IMG/VR virus record: IMGVR_UViG_3300018083_000030
Location: 1-62,649 of that record
DNA from: a virus
Length of the DNA: 62,649 nucleotides
Direction: 5' to 3' (one strand)
Positions within the stretch are counted from its first letter, which is position 1. Each line of letters opens with the position of its first letter. The position numbers and the translations under genes were made by a program. Shown in pieces: positions 26,620 through 34,563 of this stretch. The notes beneath the pieces are model-generated. The model was given only the letters and a program-made list of their open reading frames with translations. It did not search any database and was not told the DNA's origin.

Positions 26620-27951
26620 CTATGCGATGGGCACTTGGGTGACCACCTTCGACAACCGCGTGAGCGCCCAGACCGCAGCGTCGAGTCGATTGGGCGAGCC
26701 ATCGACGGCGCGATCCCACTCCCGACTGAATCCCAACATCTCGGCTTCCAGCTGGTCGAGGCCCCGGCGATGCTTCACCCGGCCTTTTTCATATAGCAGG
26801 GAAATCGGCTCGGCGCGCATGGCCTTGCCGCGCGACGCCGTCACCTCCCGCACCCGGATGATGGAGTCGGCCCGCTTCTGCGCCGCGTGCGCGCGCTCGG
26901 CCGCCTGCCGCACCACGTCCATCACCATATCGCCGCCGAAGTTGCGCTCGACCACGACGTCGTCAGCGTCGAATTCGTCGTGCGCCTTCACCACTTCGTC
27001 GCCCCACTTGCCGGGCGAGGCGTTCACCGTGCGGTCGGCCAGCACCGCGTAGGATCCATCGTTCAACAACGCCGCCACCACGATGCCGACGTCGTCGGCA
27101 CCGCCCGACGGGTCAACCCCGACCGTGACCTGTTCGATGACGTCCTCGGCGACGTCGTCGTGGCGCAGCCATTCATCTTTGAATAGCGCGTTCCCCGGAT
27201 CGAGAATCATTCCGCCCATGAGTTCCTGACGGCCCAGCCGGGTGCCTTCGTAAAGCTCGCGGATCTTGCGCAGGAATGCCGGCGACAGGTGCGCGGCGTT
27301 GTCGTAGGTCGACCCGGTCGTGATCGACACGCCGTCCATCGCGACCAGTTTTTTCATGAACGGAGTCGGGCGCGGCGTGGTGGCGATCAACACCCGGGGC
27401 TTGTCGCCCAGCCGCAGCCCCAGCATCATCATGTCGAAGACCTCTTGCTGGTAGCGCATGCGGCCCAGTTCATCGATCACCGCGAGTTCGCATTGCGGGC
27501 CGCGCAGCGAATCCGGTTCTTCGCCGGAGAACATGACCGCCATGGCACCGTTGGGCCATTCCAGCCGGCGCTTGGATTGCACCCAACGCGGCCGGCCGTC
27601 GCGTGGCGAGGTGGCCAGAATCCCGCTGGTGCCTTCAAGGTTGACGTCGTGGCAATCCGCCGTCGTCGGCGCGATGATGTGGATCCGTTTGATGCCGGCG
27701 CGCACCGCGATGTGAACCGCGCTCGACACCGAATGCGACTTGCCGGTGCCGCGACCGCCCAGGAACAGCCAACACCAGTCGAGATCCACCGGCGGCAGCT
27801 GCGCCGTGCGGGCGGCAAAGATCCAGTCCTCGGCCACGTCGTCGCCCAGCTGGCCGGCGAGCACCTTGCGCTGCGCGTCCGACAACGACGCCACCGCCGC
27901 ACGCGCGTCGTGCATGCGGCGAACTTCGTGCATGAACCGGTCAAGCGCCAT
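26620..27951 (-). CDS. Terminase large subunit
   Basis: 443 residues. ATP-driven DNA packaging motor. Walker A GGRGTGKS (65-72), Walker B ELAVIDELG (about 155-163), coupling motif RVLIATTPRPTP (186-197), and nuclease start VTVGVDPSGGADDVG with Asp280. DDVVVERNFGG carries a second acidic cluster. ATG 27,951 overlaps TerS by 11 bases; a GTG at 27,969 is possible. One of the surest calls in the window. Confidence 0.95.
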   Translation of the reverse strand: MALDRFMHEVRRMHDARAAVASLSDAQRKVLAGQLGDDVAEDWIFAARTAQLPPVDLDWCWLFLGGRGTGKSHSVSSAVHIAVRAGIKRIHIIAPTTADCHDVNLEGTSGILATSPRDGRPRWVQSKRRLEWPNGAMAVMFSGEEPDSLRGPQCELAVIDELGRMRYQQEVFDMMMLGLRLGDKPRVLIATTPRPTPFMKKLVAMDGVSITTGSTYDNAAHLSPAFLRKIRELYEGTRLGRQELMGGMILDPGNALFKDEWLRHDDVAEDVIEQVTVGVDPSGGADDVGIVVAALLNDGSYAVLADRTVNASPGKWGDEVVKAHDEFDADDVVVERNFGGDMVMDVVRQAAERAHAAQKRADSIIRVREVTASRGKAMRAEPISLLYEKGRVKHRRGLDQLEAEMLGFSREWDRAVDGSPNRLDAAVWALTRLSKVVTQVPIA

Positions 27952-28408
27952 TGTTGCCGTCGTCCACAACCTCGCCCTCGATCACCGGGCCGTGCGCCAA
28001 GCGGTCGAGCGCCGCCATGATCTTGTCGGTTGTCGTGGCCGGCTCGGGCCGGCTGTCGTCGCTGATCCCGGCGCGTGGCTGTATGTCGATTCCCAGCATG
28101 CGGGCGCGCCGTTCCATCAACCGGATCACCAGCGCGCAAGCGTCATAGTCGCCTTCCCGCGCCTTGCCGAAATAGATTTGCGTCAGATCGTCCAGCCGCT
28201 CCAGTTCGATTTCGACCGTGCGTGCGCGCAGCGTCGGCGTCACCCCGCCGCACATCCGGGTCAAGCTGCCCTCGACCTCGCCGACCGTGCAATCGAGTTG
28301 GTGGGCAATCTGCCGAACCGGCACGCCGTTCAACCGCAGGCGGAACGCCTTGCGGTCGCGTTCGAACTTGGCGGCGGCATCTTCCCAATTGACAATCTCG
28401 GCGGTCAT
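27941..28408 (-). CDS. Terminase small subunit-like DNA-binding protein
   Basis: 155 residues. HTH-like stretch RLRLNGVPVRQIAHQLDCTVGEVEG (about 23-47) and helices that follow suit a DNA-recognition subunit of the packaging terminase. It sits directly before TerL and overlaps it. Start ATG overlaps the stop of the small gene upstream (ATGA). Confidence 0.7.
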   Translation of the reverse strand: MTAEIVNWEDAAAKFERDRKAFRLRLNGVPVRQIAHQLDCTVGEVEGSLTRMCGGVTPTLRARTVEIELERLDDLTQIYFGKAREGDYDACALVIRLMERRARMLGIDIQPRAGISDDSRPEPATTTDKIMAALDRLAHGPVIEGEVVDDGNNGA

Positions 28409-28617
28409 CGGTGCTTATGCCTTACATGTGCGCGCCGGACGTCGGGGATCCTGGGCTGGGCGACCTCATGACCGCTGCGGAAAACCGTGTGGCGTAAATG
28501 ATGCGACAGCGAGTGCCACAAGTCCGATTCCGTGTTCCCGATCAATTTGCGCAACGCCCGAAAATCTTCGTAGGCGTGGCAAGCGTGGCGATGGATTGCG
28601 TCCCGGTTCGTCCACAT
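28405..28617 (-). CDS. Small His/Arg-rich protein heading the late operon
   Basis: 70 residues: MWTNRDAIHRHACHAYEDFR, then ALRKLIGNTESDLWHSLSHH and a basic tail. SD GGGGGA lies five bases before ATG 28,617; its TGA overlaps the TerS ATG. A further in-frame ATG at 28,629 would overlap the first codon of the divergent plus-strand gene. Function unknown. Confidence 0.55.
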   Translation of the reverse strand: MWTNRDAIHRHACHAYEDFRALRKLIGNTESDLWHSLSHHLRHTVFRSGHEVAQPRIPDVRRAHVRHKHR

Positions 28618-28627
28618 TGGATCCCCC

Positions 28628-29416
28628 ATGCTGCACGTCGTTGACGATAAGACCGCACCCGACAAGGTGCAACAACAGAGAAGGCTTGGCCTTCCGTTCA
28701 CCGTCGTCACCGGCACGCTCGACGTCGGCCGCGTGCTGGTCGAGGCCATGCGCGAGGGTTTGCCGCTCGACAACGTCGCCGTCCTGTCGTGGAACAACGG
28801 CACCAGCCTGCGCCACGCCACCCGGATCACCGTGGCCAAGGCGCAAGGCTATCCGCCCGACTTGCCGCTCGACGACATGATCGCCGGGGCCGACCCGGAG
28901 GTGATCGGCTCGGTCTGGCAAGTGATCGATGCGCACAGCTGGGACCGCCGGCCGCCGATGACGGGCGACCACCGCCGCGCCGTGACCGACGAATATGTCG
29001 AGCTAATCCGCCGGGTGAGCGAGGAGTCCGACCCGACGTTTCTGCGCGGCGTGCGCCGGCAGATCGAAACCGCGATCCGGCTTTCGATCAAATCCCGGCT
29101 TGACGAACTAACCTTGCACGAAGCCTGCCGCCGCGCCGGTGCTGCCGGCAAGCGCCTGCCGGCGTGGTCGTTCATTTGCGAGGCCGTCGACTATTTCGGC
29201 GAATACAAGCGCCAGGAGAGCGTCGCCGATCTTGCCGACCACCTCGCCGCCAAGCTCGAGCCGGTGCCCGCCTGCACGCTCGCCCTGATCGATGACGCGG
29301 GCGCGATTCCGTTGCTCGGCCTGCGCGCGCTGCGCCGGCTGTTGCCGCACGCCTCTTTCGTGCTCGCCGGCATGGACGGCGAAGACGCGACTCGACGCGC
29401 CAAAAGCATCTTTTGA
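28628..29416 (+). CDS. Hypothetical protein, divergent from the late operon
   Basis: 262 residues; no family recognised. Alpha/beta start (PFTVVTGTLDVGRVLVEAMR), Trp-containing middle (WNNGTSLRHATRI, HSWDRRPPMTGDHRRAV) and helical C-terminal half. No SD is seen before the ATG, and it is only ten bases from the divergent minus-strand start, so it may be leaderless or start from an unrecognised codon. Confidence 0.6.
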   Translation: MLHVVDDKTAPDKVQQQRRLGLPFTVVTGTLDVGRVLVEAMREGLPLDNVAVLSWNNGTSLRHATRITVAKAQGYPPDLPLDDMIAGADPEVIGSVWQVIDAHSWDRRPPMTGDHRRAVTDEYVELIRRVSEESDPTFLRGVRRQIETAIRLSIKSRLDELTLHEACRRAGAAGKRLPAWSFICEAVDYFGEYKRQESVADLADHLAAKLEPVPACTLALIDDAGAIPLLGLRALRRLLPHASFVLAGMDGEDATRRAKSIF

Positions 29417-29493
29417 AATTATTTTCGCATTGATGCCATTCGCCGATTTCCGCTGAAACCGCCCGACGCAAACGACGCGACTCAAGGCCGTGT

Positions 29494-29499
29494 TATAAT
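29494..29499 (+). promoter_or_regulatory. Candidate -10 box TATAAT
   Basis: Perfect TATAAT in an intergenic stretch 59 bases before the next ATG. The expected -35 position (around CAAACGAC) is a poor match, so activator help or an extended -10 may be needed. Confidence 0.4.
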
Positions 29500-29557
29500 G
29501 CTTGCATCGGTCGGGAATGATCCCGGGCGAGTTGTTTGAAACGTGAAAGGATACGCC

Positions 29558-29965
29558 ATGCGCCGAAAGCGCAAAGCAAAGCTATCGAAGATCCAAGAGC
29601 ACCAGAACGAAACCAACAAGTGGCTCGCCAAGCGCGACGCCGCCATCGCCATGCTGGTGAAATCGATGGGCCACCTTGTGCGGCTCGACCGCACCGGCCG
29701 GCGTTTGCAGAAAGCGGCGTTGCACCCGGTGCAACAGGACATCGCCGACAAGCTAAACAAGGCGACGAAGCGAAAGCGTTTGTTGCCGGAACTTGGAACG
29801 ATATTGCAAGGCAAGCCGGCATCGGCGGCGGCCCCGATTGAACCGCCGCCGACCGCCGATCCCCCGCCCGATAACGAAGCCCGGATGAAAGCCGCCGGCT
29901 TTCGACCGCGCAAAAAAGCCCGCCGGAATGCGGAACACTCCGACGGGTTAGATACGAGCCAATGA
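29558..29965 (+). CDS. Small basic hypothetical protein
   Basis: 135 residues. Strongly basic start MRRKRKAKLSKIQEHQNETN, helical middle and a Pro-rich section (EPPPTADPPPDNEARM) before a second basic cluster. SD AAGGA precedes ATG 29,558; the in-frame GTG at 29,543 is less likely. It ends just before an intrinsic terminator, so it forms a single-gene transcript with the TATAAT promoter. The basic character suggests nucleic-acid binding. Confidence 0.55.
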   Translation: MRRKRKAKLSKIQEHQNETNKWLAKRDAAIAMLVKSMGHLVRLDRTGRRLQKAALHPVQQDIADKLNKATKRKRLLPELGTILQGKPASAAAPIEPPPTADPPPDNEARMKAAGFRPRKKARRNAEHSDGLDTSQ

Positions 29966-30000
29966 CAACGGCACAATAAAGGCCGACACCGACACGTCAA

Positions 30001-30036
30001 CCCCCCGGGATATCCACACCCGGGGGGAATTTTTTT
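30001..30036 (+). terminator. Intrinsic terminator
   Basis: Perfect 9-bp stem CCCCCCGGG / CCCGGGGGG with a 9-base loop (30,010-30,018), followed after AA by seven T (30,030-30,036). Ends the 29,558-29,965 transcript. Confidence 0.85.
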
Positions 30037-30096
30037 GCCCGCCGTCAACCCGCGACGTGTTAATGATTCGCCGTCGCTGAATCCCCGGAAAACCCG

Positions 30097-30960
30097 ATGG
30101 CCGAAACCACCAAAATCGAATGGTGCGACTCGACGCTGAATCCCTGGATCGGGTGCCAGAACGTCTCGCCCGGCTGCGAGCATTGCTATGCCGAAGAGAT
30201 GAACGGCTATCGCAAGTGGACGGAATGGGGGCCGCACGGCGTGCGCCGCCGCACCTCGCCGTCGACCTGGGCGAAGGTCAACGACTACGAACGCAACGCC
30301 GCCGCGTTCCAGCGCAAGCACGGCCGCCGGCAACGGGTGTTCTGCGCGTCGCTCGCCGACGTGTTCGACAACAAAGCACCCGACGGCGCGCGCGATGACC
30401 TGTGGCACCTGATCCGCCGGTGCCCGAACGTCGATTTCCTGTTGCTGACCAAGCGACCGCAAAACATCCGCAAGATGCTGCCGGCCGACTGGGGATCGCG
30501 CTTCGGCTACCCGAACGTGTGGCTTGGCACCACGACCGAAGACGCCGAACACTACCAGCAACGCTGGCCGGTGCTCGCCGCCGTGCCCGCGACCATCCGG
30601 TTCATCTCATACGAACCCGCCGTGGGGCCGCTCGGCCCGCTGCAAGTCATGTCGGCGTTGACCGAATACGGTGCGCGCGTGCCCGACTGGGTGATCGCTG
30701 GCGGCGAATCCGGCCCGCGTGCCCGCCGCATGAATCCCGACTGGGCGCGAGCCGCGCGCGATCAATGCGTGCCGCTGGGCGTCGCATTCTTTTTCAAGCA
30801 ATGGGGCAGCTGGCCCAGCAACCCGGCGCGCGAGGCCGACAACCCGCTAAATGGCAAGGGCGGCGGCTTGCTCGACGGCCGGCTGTGGCGCGAATTCCCG
30901 CAACAAAAAACGGCACCGCGCGATGCGATGCCGTTGCAGAATTCGGAGTTGCCGTTTTAG
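30097..30960 (+). CDS. Phage Gp37/Gp68 family (DUF5131) protein, radical-SAM-like Cys motif
   Basis: 287 residues. Family opening IEWCDSTLNPWIGCQNVSPG then CEHCYAE, with Cys spacing of an Fe-S cluster site, followed by RVFCASLADVFDN, DFLLLTKRP, NVWLGTTTED, FISYEPAVGPLG and DWVIAGGESGPRARRM. The fold is related to radical SAM TIM barrels; the reaction is not established. It stands alone behind a terminator, which fits a self-contained accessory (moron-like) gene. Its stop overlaps the stop of a convergent small gene. Confidence 0.85.
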   Translation: MAETTKIEWCDSTLNPWIGCQNVSPGCEHCYAEEMNGYRKWTEWGPHGVRRRTSPSTWAKVNDYERNAAAFQRKHGRRQRVFCASLADVFDNKAPDGARDDLWHLIRRCPNVDFLLLTKRPQNIRKMLPADWGSRFGYPNVWLGTTTEDAEHYQQRWPVLAAVPATIRFISYEPAVGPLGPLQVMSALTEYGARVPDWVIAGGESGPRARRMNPDWARAARDQCVPLGVAFFFKQWGSWPSNPAREADNPLNGKGGGLLDGRLWREFPQQKTAPRDAMPLQNSELPF

Positions 30961-31124
30961 CGGTCGCGCTTGTCGCTTGGATTCTGGTCGCCTTGTCCCG
31001 GCTGGCCCGGGTTCTGCTGTCCCGGCTTGTCGCCCGGATAACGCGGTTGCGCCGTTCCCGGCTGTGGCTTGCCCTGTTCGTTCTTGTTCTTGTCGTCCTC
31101 TTGCTCGCGTGGATTCTCGCCCAT
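30957..31124 (-). CDS. Small Gln/Pro/Gly-rich protein
   Basis: 55 residues, very hydrophilic: MGENPREQEDDKNKNEQGKP and then QNPGQPGQGDQNP. SD GAGGAA before ATG 31,124. An in-frame longer start at 31,232 would add a CxxC segment (SPVCARCAALL). Similar low-complexity small proteins are common in alphaproteobacteria; function unknown. Confidence 0.45.
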   Translation of the reverse strand: MGENPREQEDDKNKNEQGKPQPGTAQPRYPGDKPGQQNPGQPGQGDQNPSDKRDR

Positions 31125-31230
31125 GGGGGTTTCCTCTTCGTGTGCAGTAGCGGAATCAACTCGGCCCTGGCGACGATGTTCCCAGCGTGCCAGTAATGCG
31201 GCGCAGCGTGCGCACACGGGGGAATCTCCC

Positions 31231-31413
31231 ATGTCAGTGAAGCTTACCAATATCGCCGGCCGCGACCTCGAAGTTGACGACGGCGCGGGTGGCCGGCTCA
31301 TTATTCCCGCCGGGCACACCGTCGCCTATCTCGCCGACATTGCCAGCGACGACGTGCGCCAACTACTTGCCGGCGGCCAACTCAAGATCGAGGACGACTC
31401 CGACGGCGCGTGA
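31231..31413 (+). CDS. Small beta-rich protein
   Basis: 60 residues: MSVKLTNIAGRDLEVDDGAG, GHTVAYLADI and a short helix, acidic end. SD GGGGGAA. It resembles small phage head-module beta proteins, and its PAGHTV strand recalls the PGEVYAV strand of the protein at 18,758-19,006, but it is far from that module. Function unknown. Confidence 0.5.
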   Translation: MSVKLTNIAGRDLEVDDGAGGRLIIPAGHTVAYLADIASDDVRQLLAGGQLKIEDDSDGA

Positions 31414-31608
31414 TTATTTGCACGCCGGCAAGCTCGGATAACGCGCGCACACCTTGCGCTTGACCGTGCTGTAAGCCGACTTGCCGCTGGCGCGCGCCAG
31501 CGCGTTGGCCGCGTGCGAGCGGTCGTGGATCGGATAGGCGCGCTTGCCGGGGAGCGCGAACGATGACTTGGGGAGACTGTTGCGCTTTGCCGCTTTGAGC
31601 TTGGCCAT
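31414..31608 (-). CDS. Conserved small basic protein (KRNSLPKSSFALPGKRAYPI type)
   Basis: 64 residues. The block RNSLPKSSFALPGKRAYPIH, then AANALARASG, is a small conserved motif I recognise from phage and bacterial proteins (DUF6582-like). Basic and probably nucleic-acid or capsid binding. It is read away from the ParB-like gene, sharing the palindromic control region. Confidence 0.6.
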   Translation of the reverse strand: MAKLKAAKRNSLPKSSFALPGKRAYPIHDRSHAANALARASGKSAYSTVKRKVCARYPSLPACK

Positions 31609-31630
31609 GGCGATGACCTCCGGTTAATCT

Positions 31631-31658
31631 GGATTAGCTAATCAATATTAGCTAATCC
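31631..31658. promoter_or_regulatory. Perfect 12-bp inverted repeat, probable operator
   Basis: GGATTAGCTAAT, CAAT spacer, ATTAGCTAATCC. Each arm also contains the palindrome ATTAGCTAAT. It lies in the 73-base gap between divergent genes at 31,608 (minus) and 31,682 (plus) and is AT-rich in a GC-rich genome, so a dimeric or tetrameric regulator site is likely. Confidence 0.6.
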
Positions 31659-31681
31659 ATCGCAGATCCCAAGGGGTTGGC

Positions 31682-32251
31682 ATGCCCGCCACCGTTCACG
31701 ACGACAACCGCCCGATTGAATCGCTGCGCCCAGATCCGCAGAACGCGCGCCGGCACCCGCCGTCGCAGATCACGCAAATTGCCGCCAGCATCAAGCGGTT
31801 CGGCATGGTCGCCCCGCTGGTCATCCGCCCCGACGGGACGCTGATCGGCGGCGAGGCCACGTTGACCGCCTGCAAAAACCTCGGCCACCGCTCGATTGCG
31901 TGCCGTGTGGTCGACGGCCTGTCCGACACGCAATACCGCGCGCTCGGGCTGGCGTTGAATCGCTTGCCGGAGCAATCGACCTGGGATGACGGCTTGCTGG
32001 CGGAAACGCTGCGCGAGCTTGAACGCGAGGACATCGTGGCCGCCGGCTTTTCCGACTCCGACCTTGTGAAGCTCGCCGCCGAACCGGAGCCGATCACGGT
32101 GGAAGAAATCGACACGTCGGTCGTGTTCGATGAATTTTGGATTTCGGTGCGCGGCCCGCTGAAACATCAAGCCGACATGCTGGCCGCGCTGCAAAAGGCG
32201 GCCAAGCAACTCGACGGCGTGACCGTCGACCTCGGGGTGATATCGCTGTGA
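31682..32251 (+). CDS. ParB N-terminal domain (ParB/sulfiredoxin-like) protein
   Basis: 189 residues. Shows the ParB motif series: PIESLRPDPQNARRHPPSQI, QIAASIKRFGMVAPLVI, then GTLIGGEATLTACKNLG (in place of the usual GHRRLxAA) and an HTH-like helix region. Such phage ParB-domain proteins are often nucleases or CTP-dependent regulators, commonly paired with methyltransferases, as here (32,436). The palindrome at 31,631-31,658 may be its own site. Confidence 0.75.
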   Translation: MPATVHDDNRPIESLRPDPQNARRHPPSQITQIAASIKRFGMVAPLVIRPDGTLIGGEATLTACKNLGHRSIACRVVDGLSDTQYRALGLALNRLPEQSTWDDGLLAETLRELEREDIVAAGFSDSDLVKLAAEPEPITVEEIDTSVVFDEFWISVRGPLKHQADMLAALQKAAKQLDGVTVDLGVISL

Positions 32252-32439
32252 AGCTCAAATTTCGCGACGGCTTCGATTGGCGGCGCGTCGCTTGGGGGCG
32301 GCCCGATAGTCGAGTGCGCCCGTTGTGTTCGTATTGCCACGGCGCATTGCCGGAGGTGCCGTTGATGCTCTGGCGCGACGACGGCAGCGCCATGCAGCTG
32401 TGCGACGATTGCGTCGACCAATGGGTAACCAGCGGATGA
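32248..32439 (+). CDS. Small zinc-ribbon-like protein
   Basis: 63 residues from GTG overlapping the ParB-like stop (GTGA). CSYC near residue 28 and CDDC near 53 make a four-Cys ribbon. Coupled on both sides, so part of the ParB-methyltransferase operon. Confidence 0.6.
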   Translation: MKLKFRDGFDWRRVAWGRPDSRVRPLCSYCHGALPEVPLMLWRDDGSAMQLCDDCVDQWVTSG

Positions 32440-33041
32440 AGGCGCGCCGCCCGTTCAACGTCAACAAGTACAAGACCGACAACACGTTCGCCGCCACGCC
32501 GGCCAAGGTCGAGATCCGGCGCAACGTGCTCGACGCCGTAGGCGCACCGGCGCGGGTGTTCGACGCTTTCGCCGGCCCGGGCGAACTCTATTCGCTGGTG
32601 TGGTCGCAGGCCGCCGCATACACCGGCTGCGACGTGCGATGGTTCAACGATCACCGCCGCATGTTCGTCGGCGACAATCGCCGGGTGCTGCGCGCCATCG
32701 ATCTAGCCGCCTTCAATATCTTCGACCTCGACGCCTATGGCTCGCCGTGGGAACAAGCCATCATCATCGCTGCACGCCGCCCGCTGCGCGGCGAACGCCT
32801 TGGCCTGGTTCTCACCGACGGGCTGGAAATGCAGTTCAAGATGAACGGAGTCCCGGCAGCGGTGTCGCTGCTGACCGGGCTGCGTCCCGACGTGCAAGTG
32901 GGCTTGGGCCGCCGGCCCGAAGCCGTGCTCGACCGCTGCATTGCCGGGCTGGCCGAACGCTTCGGCGCGCGGGTGACGAAGCAATGGCGCGCGTCGAACC
33001 GCCGGACGGCCAGCTATGTCGGGCTGGTGCTCGAAAGCTAA
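32436..33041 (+). CDS. SAM-dependent methyltransferase with Trm1-like motif
   Basis: 201 residues. Motif I VFDAFAGPGELYSL (about 33-46), then NIFDLDAYGSPWEQAI, which resembles the DLDPYGSP motif IV of Trm1-type tRNA guanine-N2 methyltransferases, and GLVLTDGLEMQFK. Class I fold; substrate cannot be read. ATG 32,436 forms an ATGA overlap; ATG 32,421 is an alternative. Confidence 0.65.
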   Translation: MKARRPFNVNKYKTDNTFAATPAKVEIRRNVLDAVGAPARVFDAFAGPGELYSLVWSQAAAYTGCDVRWFNDHRRMFVGDNRRVLRAIDLAAFNIFDLDAYGSPWEQAIIIAARRPLRGERLGLVLTDGLEMQFKMNGVPAAVSLLTGLRPDVQVGLGRRPEAVLDRCIAGLAERFGARVTKQWRASNRRTASYVGLVLES

Positions 33042-33068
33042 TCGACTCAGAACCGACTCAGAACCGAC

Positions 33069-33236
33069 TCATCGCCGCACCCGTGCAACCTCGATCTGCG
33101 CCAGTTCCAGGGCGCGGCGCAATGCGGCGTTTTCCATTCGCAGCCGCGTGACCTCGGCGGTCATGCAGATCGGGCACAAGCCGTCGGTGGCGGCGGTGAG
33201 TTGTTCGGCGATATCATGCCGGCAAGCGTCGGTCAT
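33069..33236 (-). CDS. Small Cys/coiled-coil protein
   Basis: 55 residues: MTDACRHDIAEQLTAATDGL, CPIC, then a leucine-zipper-like helix (TRLRMENAALRRALELAQIE). ATG overlaps the upstream stop. Likely a small DNA-associated or regulatory protein; last gene of the leftward regulator cluster. Confidence 0.5.
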   Translation of the reverse strand: MTDACRHDIAEQLTAATDGLCPICMTAEVTRLRMENAALRRALELAQIEVARVRR

Positions 33237-33589
33237 GGCTTGGCGGTCGGTTGGTCGAACAGACTCGGCTGCACGGGTTGCTGCGGTCGGTTGTGATTGA
33301 CGCCCCACAGCTTCACCATTTTTTTGGTGTTGGGATTGCGGATCTCGCCGACTTCGACAAGGAATCCGTCGCGCGTTAGATCGCTGCGGCGTTTGCGCCA
33401 CTTGCCGTTCCGAGTGCCGCCCAGTTCGATTTCCATTTGGAAATCCGCGAACGATTTCGGATCGGCGTTAAAGAACAGCTGCCACACCGTCGCGCGATCC
33501 TTGATCTTGGCAGCGTCGAGCTTGGCGGCGGCGTGGCTGGTGTTGGGATCGGAATTGCGTGCGTTGAATTCGGGCGGATCGTCGGCCAT
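33233..33589 (-). CDS. Winged-helix-like phage protein (DPNTSHAAA type)
   Basis: 118 residues. The block NSDPNTSHAAAKLDAAKIKD followed by a winged-helix-like core (ADFQMEIELGGTRNGKWRKR, LTRDGFLVEVGEIRNPNT) is common in phage replication or regulation loci. Probably binds DNA. Confidence 0.55.
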   Translation of the reverse strand: MADDPPEFNARNSDPNTSHAAAKLDAAKIKDRATVWQLFFNADPKSFADFQMEIELGGTRNGKWRKRRSDLTRDGFLVEVGEIRNPNTKKMVKLWGVNHNRPQQPVQPSLFDQPTAKP

Positions 33590-33601
33590 ATCAGGCCCCC
33601 A

Positions 33602-34102
33602 TCATTCGGCCGCGACCAGACGCGGCCGGAACGGCTGTTCTTCCACCGGCCGTTCGTCCCTCTTTTCTTTTTTCTGCAACCGCTCGAGCCGGGACGCCGA
33701 CACCTTGCGCGCGCCTTTCAGTTGCTTGCGTAGCTTGCGGTTCTCGGCGTCAAGCTCGACGGCGCGCTGATCCTGCCACGTGCCATGCAGCACCTCGCCC
33801 AGCGCCGTCACCGCCCATTCGAAGATGTTGTCGTCGGGCTTCATTCTTGTCACGCCCCAATGCGGGTTGTGAAAATGTTCACGCACCGAAATGTCGCCGC
33901 AGATGTGATTGTATTTGACTTGCAGCGGTGCGGGATGCAATCGGCACCAGCCGTCGATCTTGCCGTGAGCTTTGATGTAGTTGATCGCGGTGTGCTGATT
34001 CCACTTGTTGCCGCAGTGAGCTTGGCACCGCCCGGCTTCGCGGTCGGCCTTGTGCTCGGCTGGCTCGGTCGGCTGGAAATACTGGCAGATCATGCACGGC
34101 AT
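33602..34102 (-). CDS. Hypothetical Cys/His-rich protein
   Basis: 166 residues. Begins MPCMICQYFQPTEPAEHKAD with further Cys/His (CQAHC, GWCRLHP), then a helical region and a basic coiled C-terminus. The first 60 residues could bind zinc. Not recognised. Confidence 0.55.
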   Translation of the reverse strand: MPCMICQYFQPTEPAEHKADREAGRCQAHCGNKWNQHTAINYIKAHGKIDGWCRLHPAPLQVKYNHICGDISVREHFHNPHWGVTRMKPDDNIFEWAVTALGEVLHGTWQDQRAVELDAENRKLRKQLKGARKVSASRLERLQKKEKRDERPVEEQPFRPRLVAAE

Positions 34103-34129
34103 TGTCCGTCCTCCTGTTGTCGTTCCCTT

Positions 34130-34333
34130 TCACGTCGCCTCGCCGCGTAGCTCGGCGATCAACTTGCGCAAGCGTTCCTCTTCCTCCTTCGGAATCAAGC
34201 GCCGGCCGCCGAAGTGCACGACCTTGACGTGGCCTTGGTTGACGTCGTCGTAAAGCCCGCTGCGCGATATGCCCAGCCGCTTGGCCACCGCGTCGATGCT
34301 GCGCTCGGCGAACGGCGACGTGCGGCGGATCAT
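34130..34333 (-). CDS. Excisionase/AlpA-like HTH protein
   Basis: 67 residues. VAKRLGISRSGLYDDVNQG is an HTH_17-like recognition helix, followed by VVHFGGRRLIPKEEEERL, as in excisionases and MerR-like small regulators. Close to the integrase, so a recombination directionality factor is plausible. Confidence 0.6.
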   Translation of the reverse strand: MIRRTSPFAERSIDAVAKRLGISRSGLYDDVNQGHVKVVHFGGRRLIPKEEEERLRKLIAELRGEAT

Positions 34334-34563
34334 GTGATTGCCGCCAGCGCGCGTTGCAGCTTACGCCGGGACGCGACCAGATTCTTGCCCAGCTTGCCGA
34401 TGGGCAACCGCTTGGTGCGGGCGGCGTAGTACACGTGCTTTTCCTTGACCCCTAGAAACGCCGCGATAGCCGCCGCCCCGACCAATAGATCGTCGGCCGG
34501 CCGCTCGCCGGCCGCCCTGTCGCTGTCCACCGCCATGCCGCACCTGTGATTCGAATGCGCCAT
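34330..34563 (-). CDS. Small HTH DNA-binding protein
   Basis: 77 residues. AAIAAFLGVKEKHVYYAART is HTH-like, followed by KLPIGKLGKNLVASRRKLQRA-type wing and helix. ATG 34,536 (preceded by AGGTG) is an alternative start. Its stop overlaps the next gene start (ATGA). First gene of the leftward regulator cluster facing the integrase; a repressor or excision regulator. Confidence 0.5.
   Translation of the reverse strand: MAHSNHRCGMAVDSDRAAGERPADDLLVGAAAIAAFLGVKEKHVYYAARTKRLPIGKLGKNLVASRRKLQRALAAIT

Noticed and set aside
9656-28408. Mu-type transposable phage
   Set aside because: Tail and baseplate genes are Mu-like, but there is a tyrosine integrase and no DDE transposase or MuB-like ATPase.
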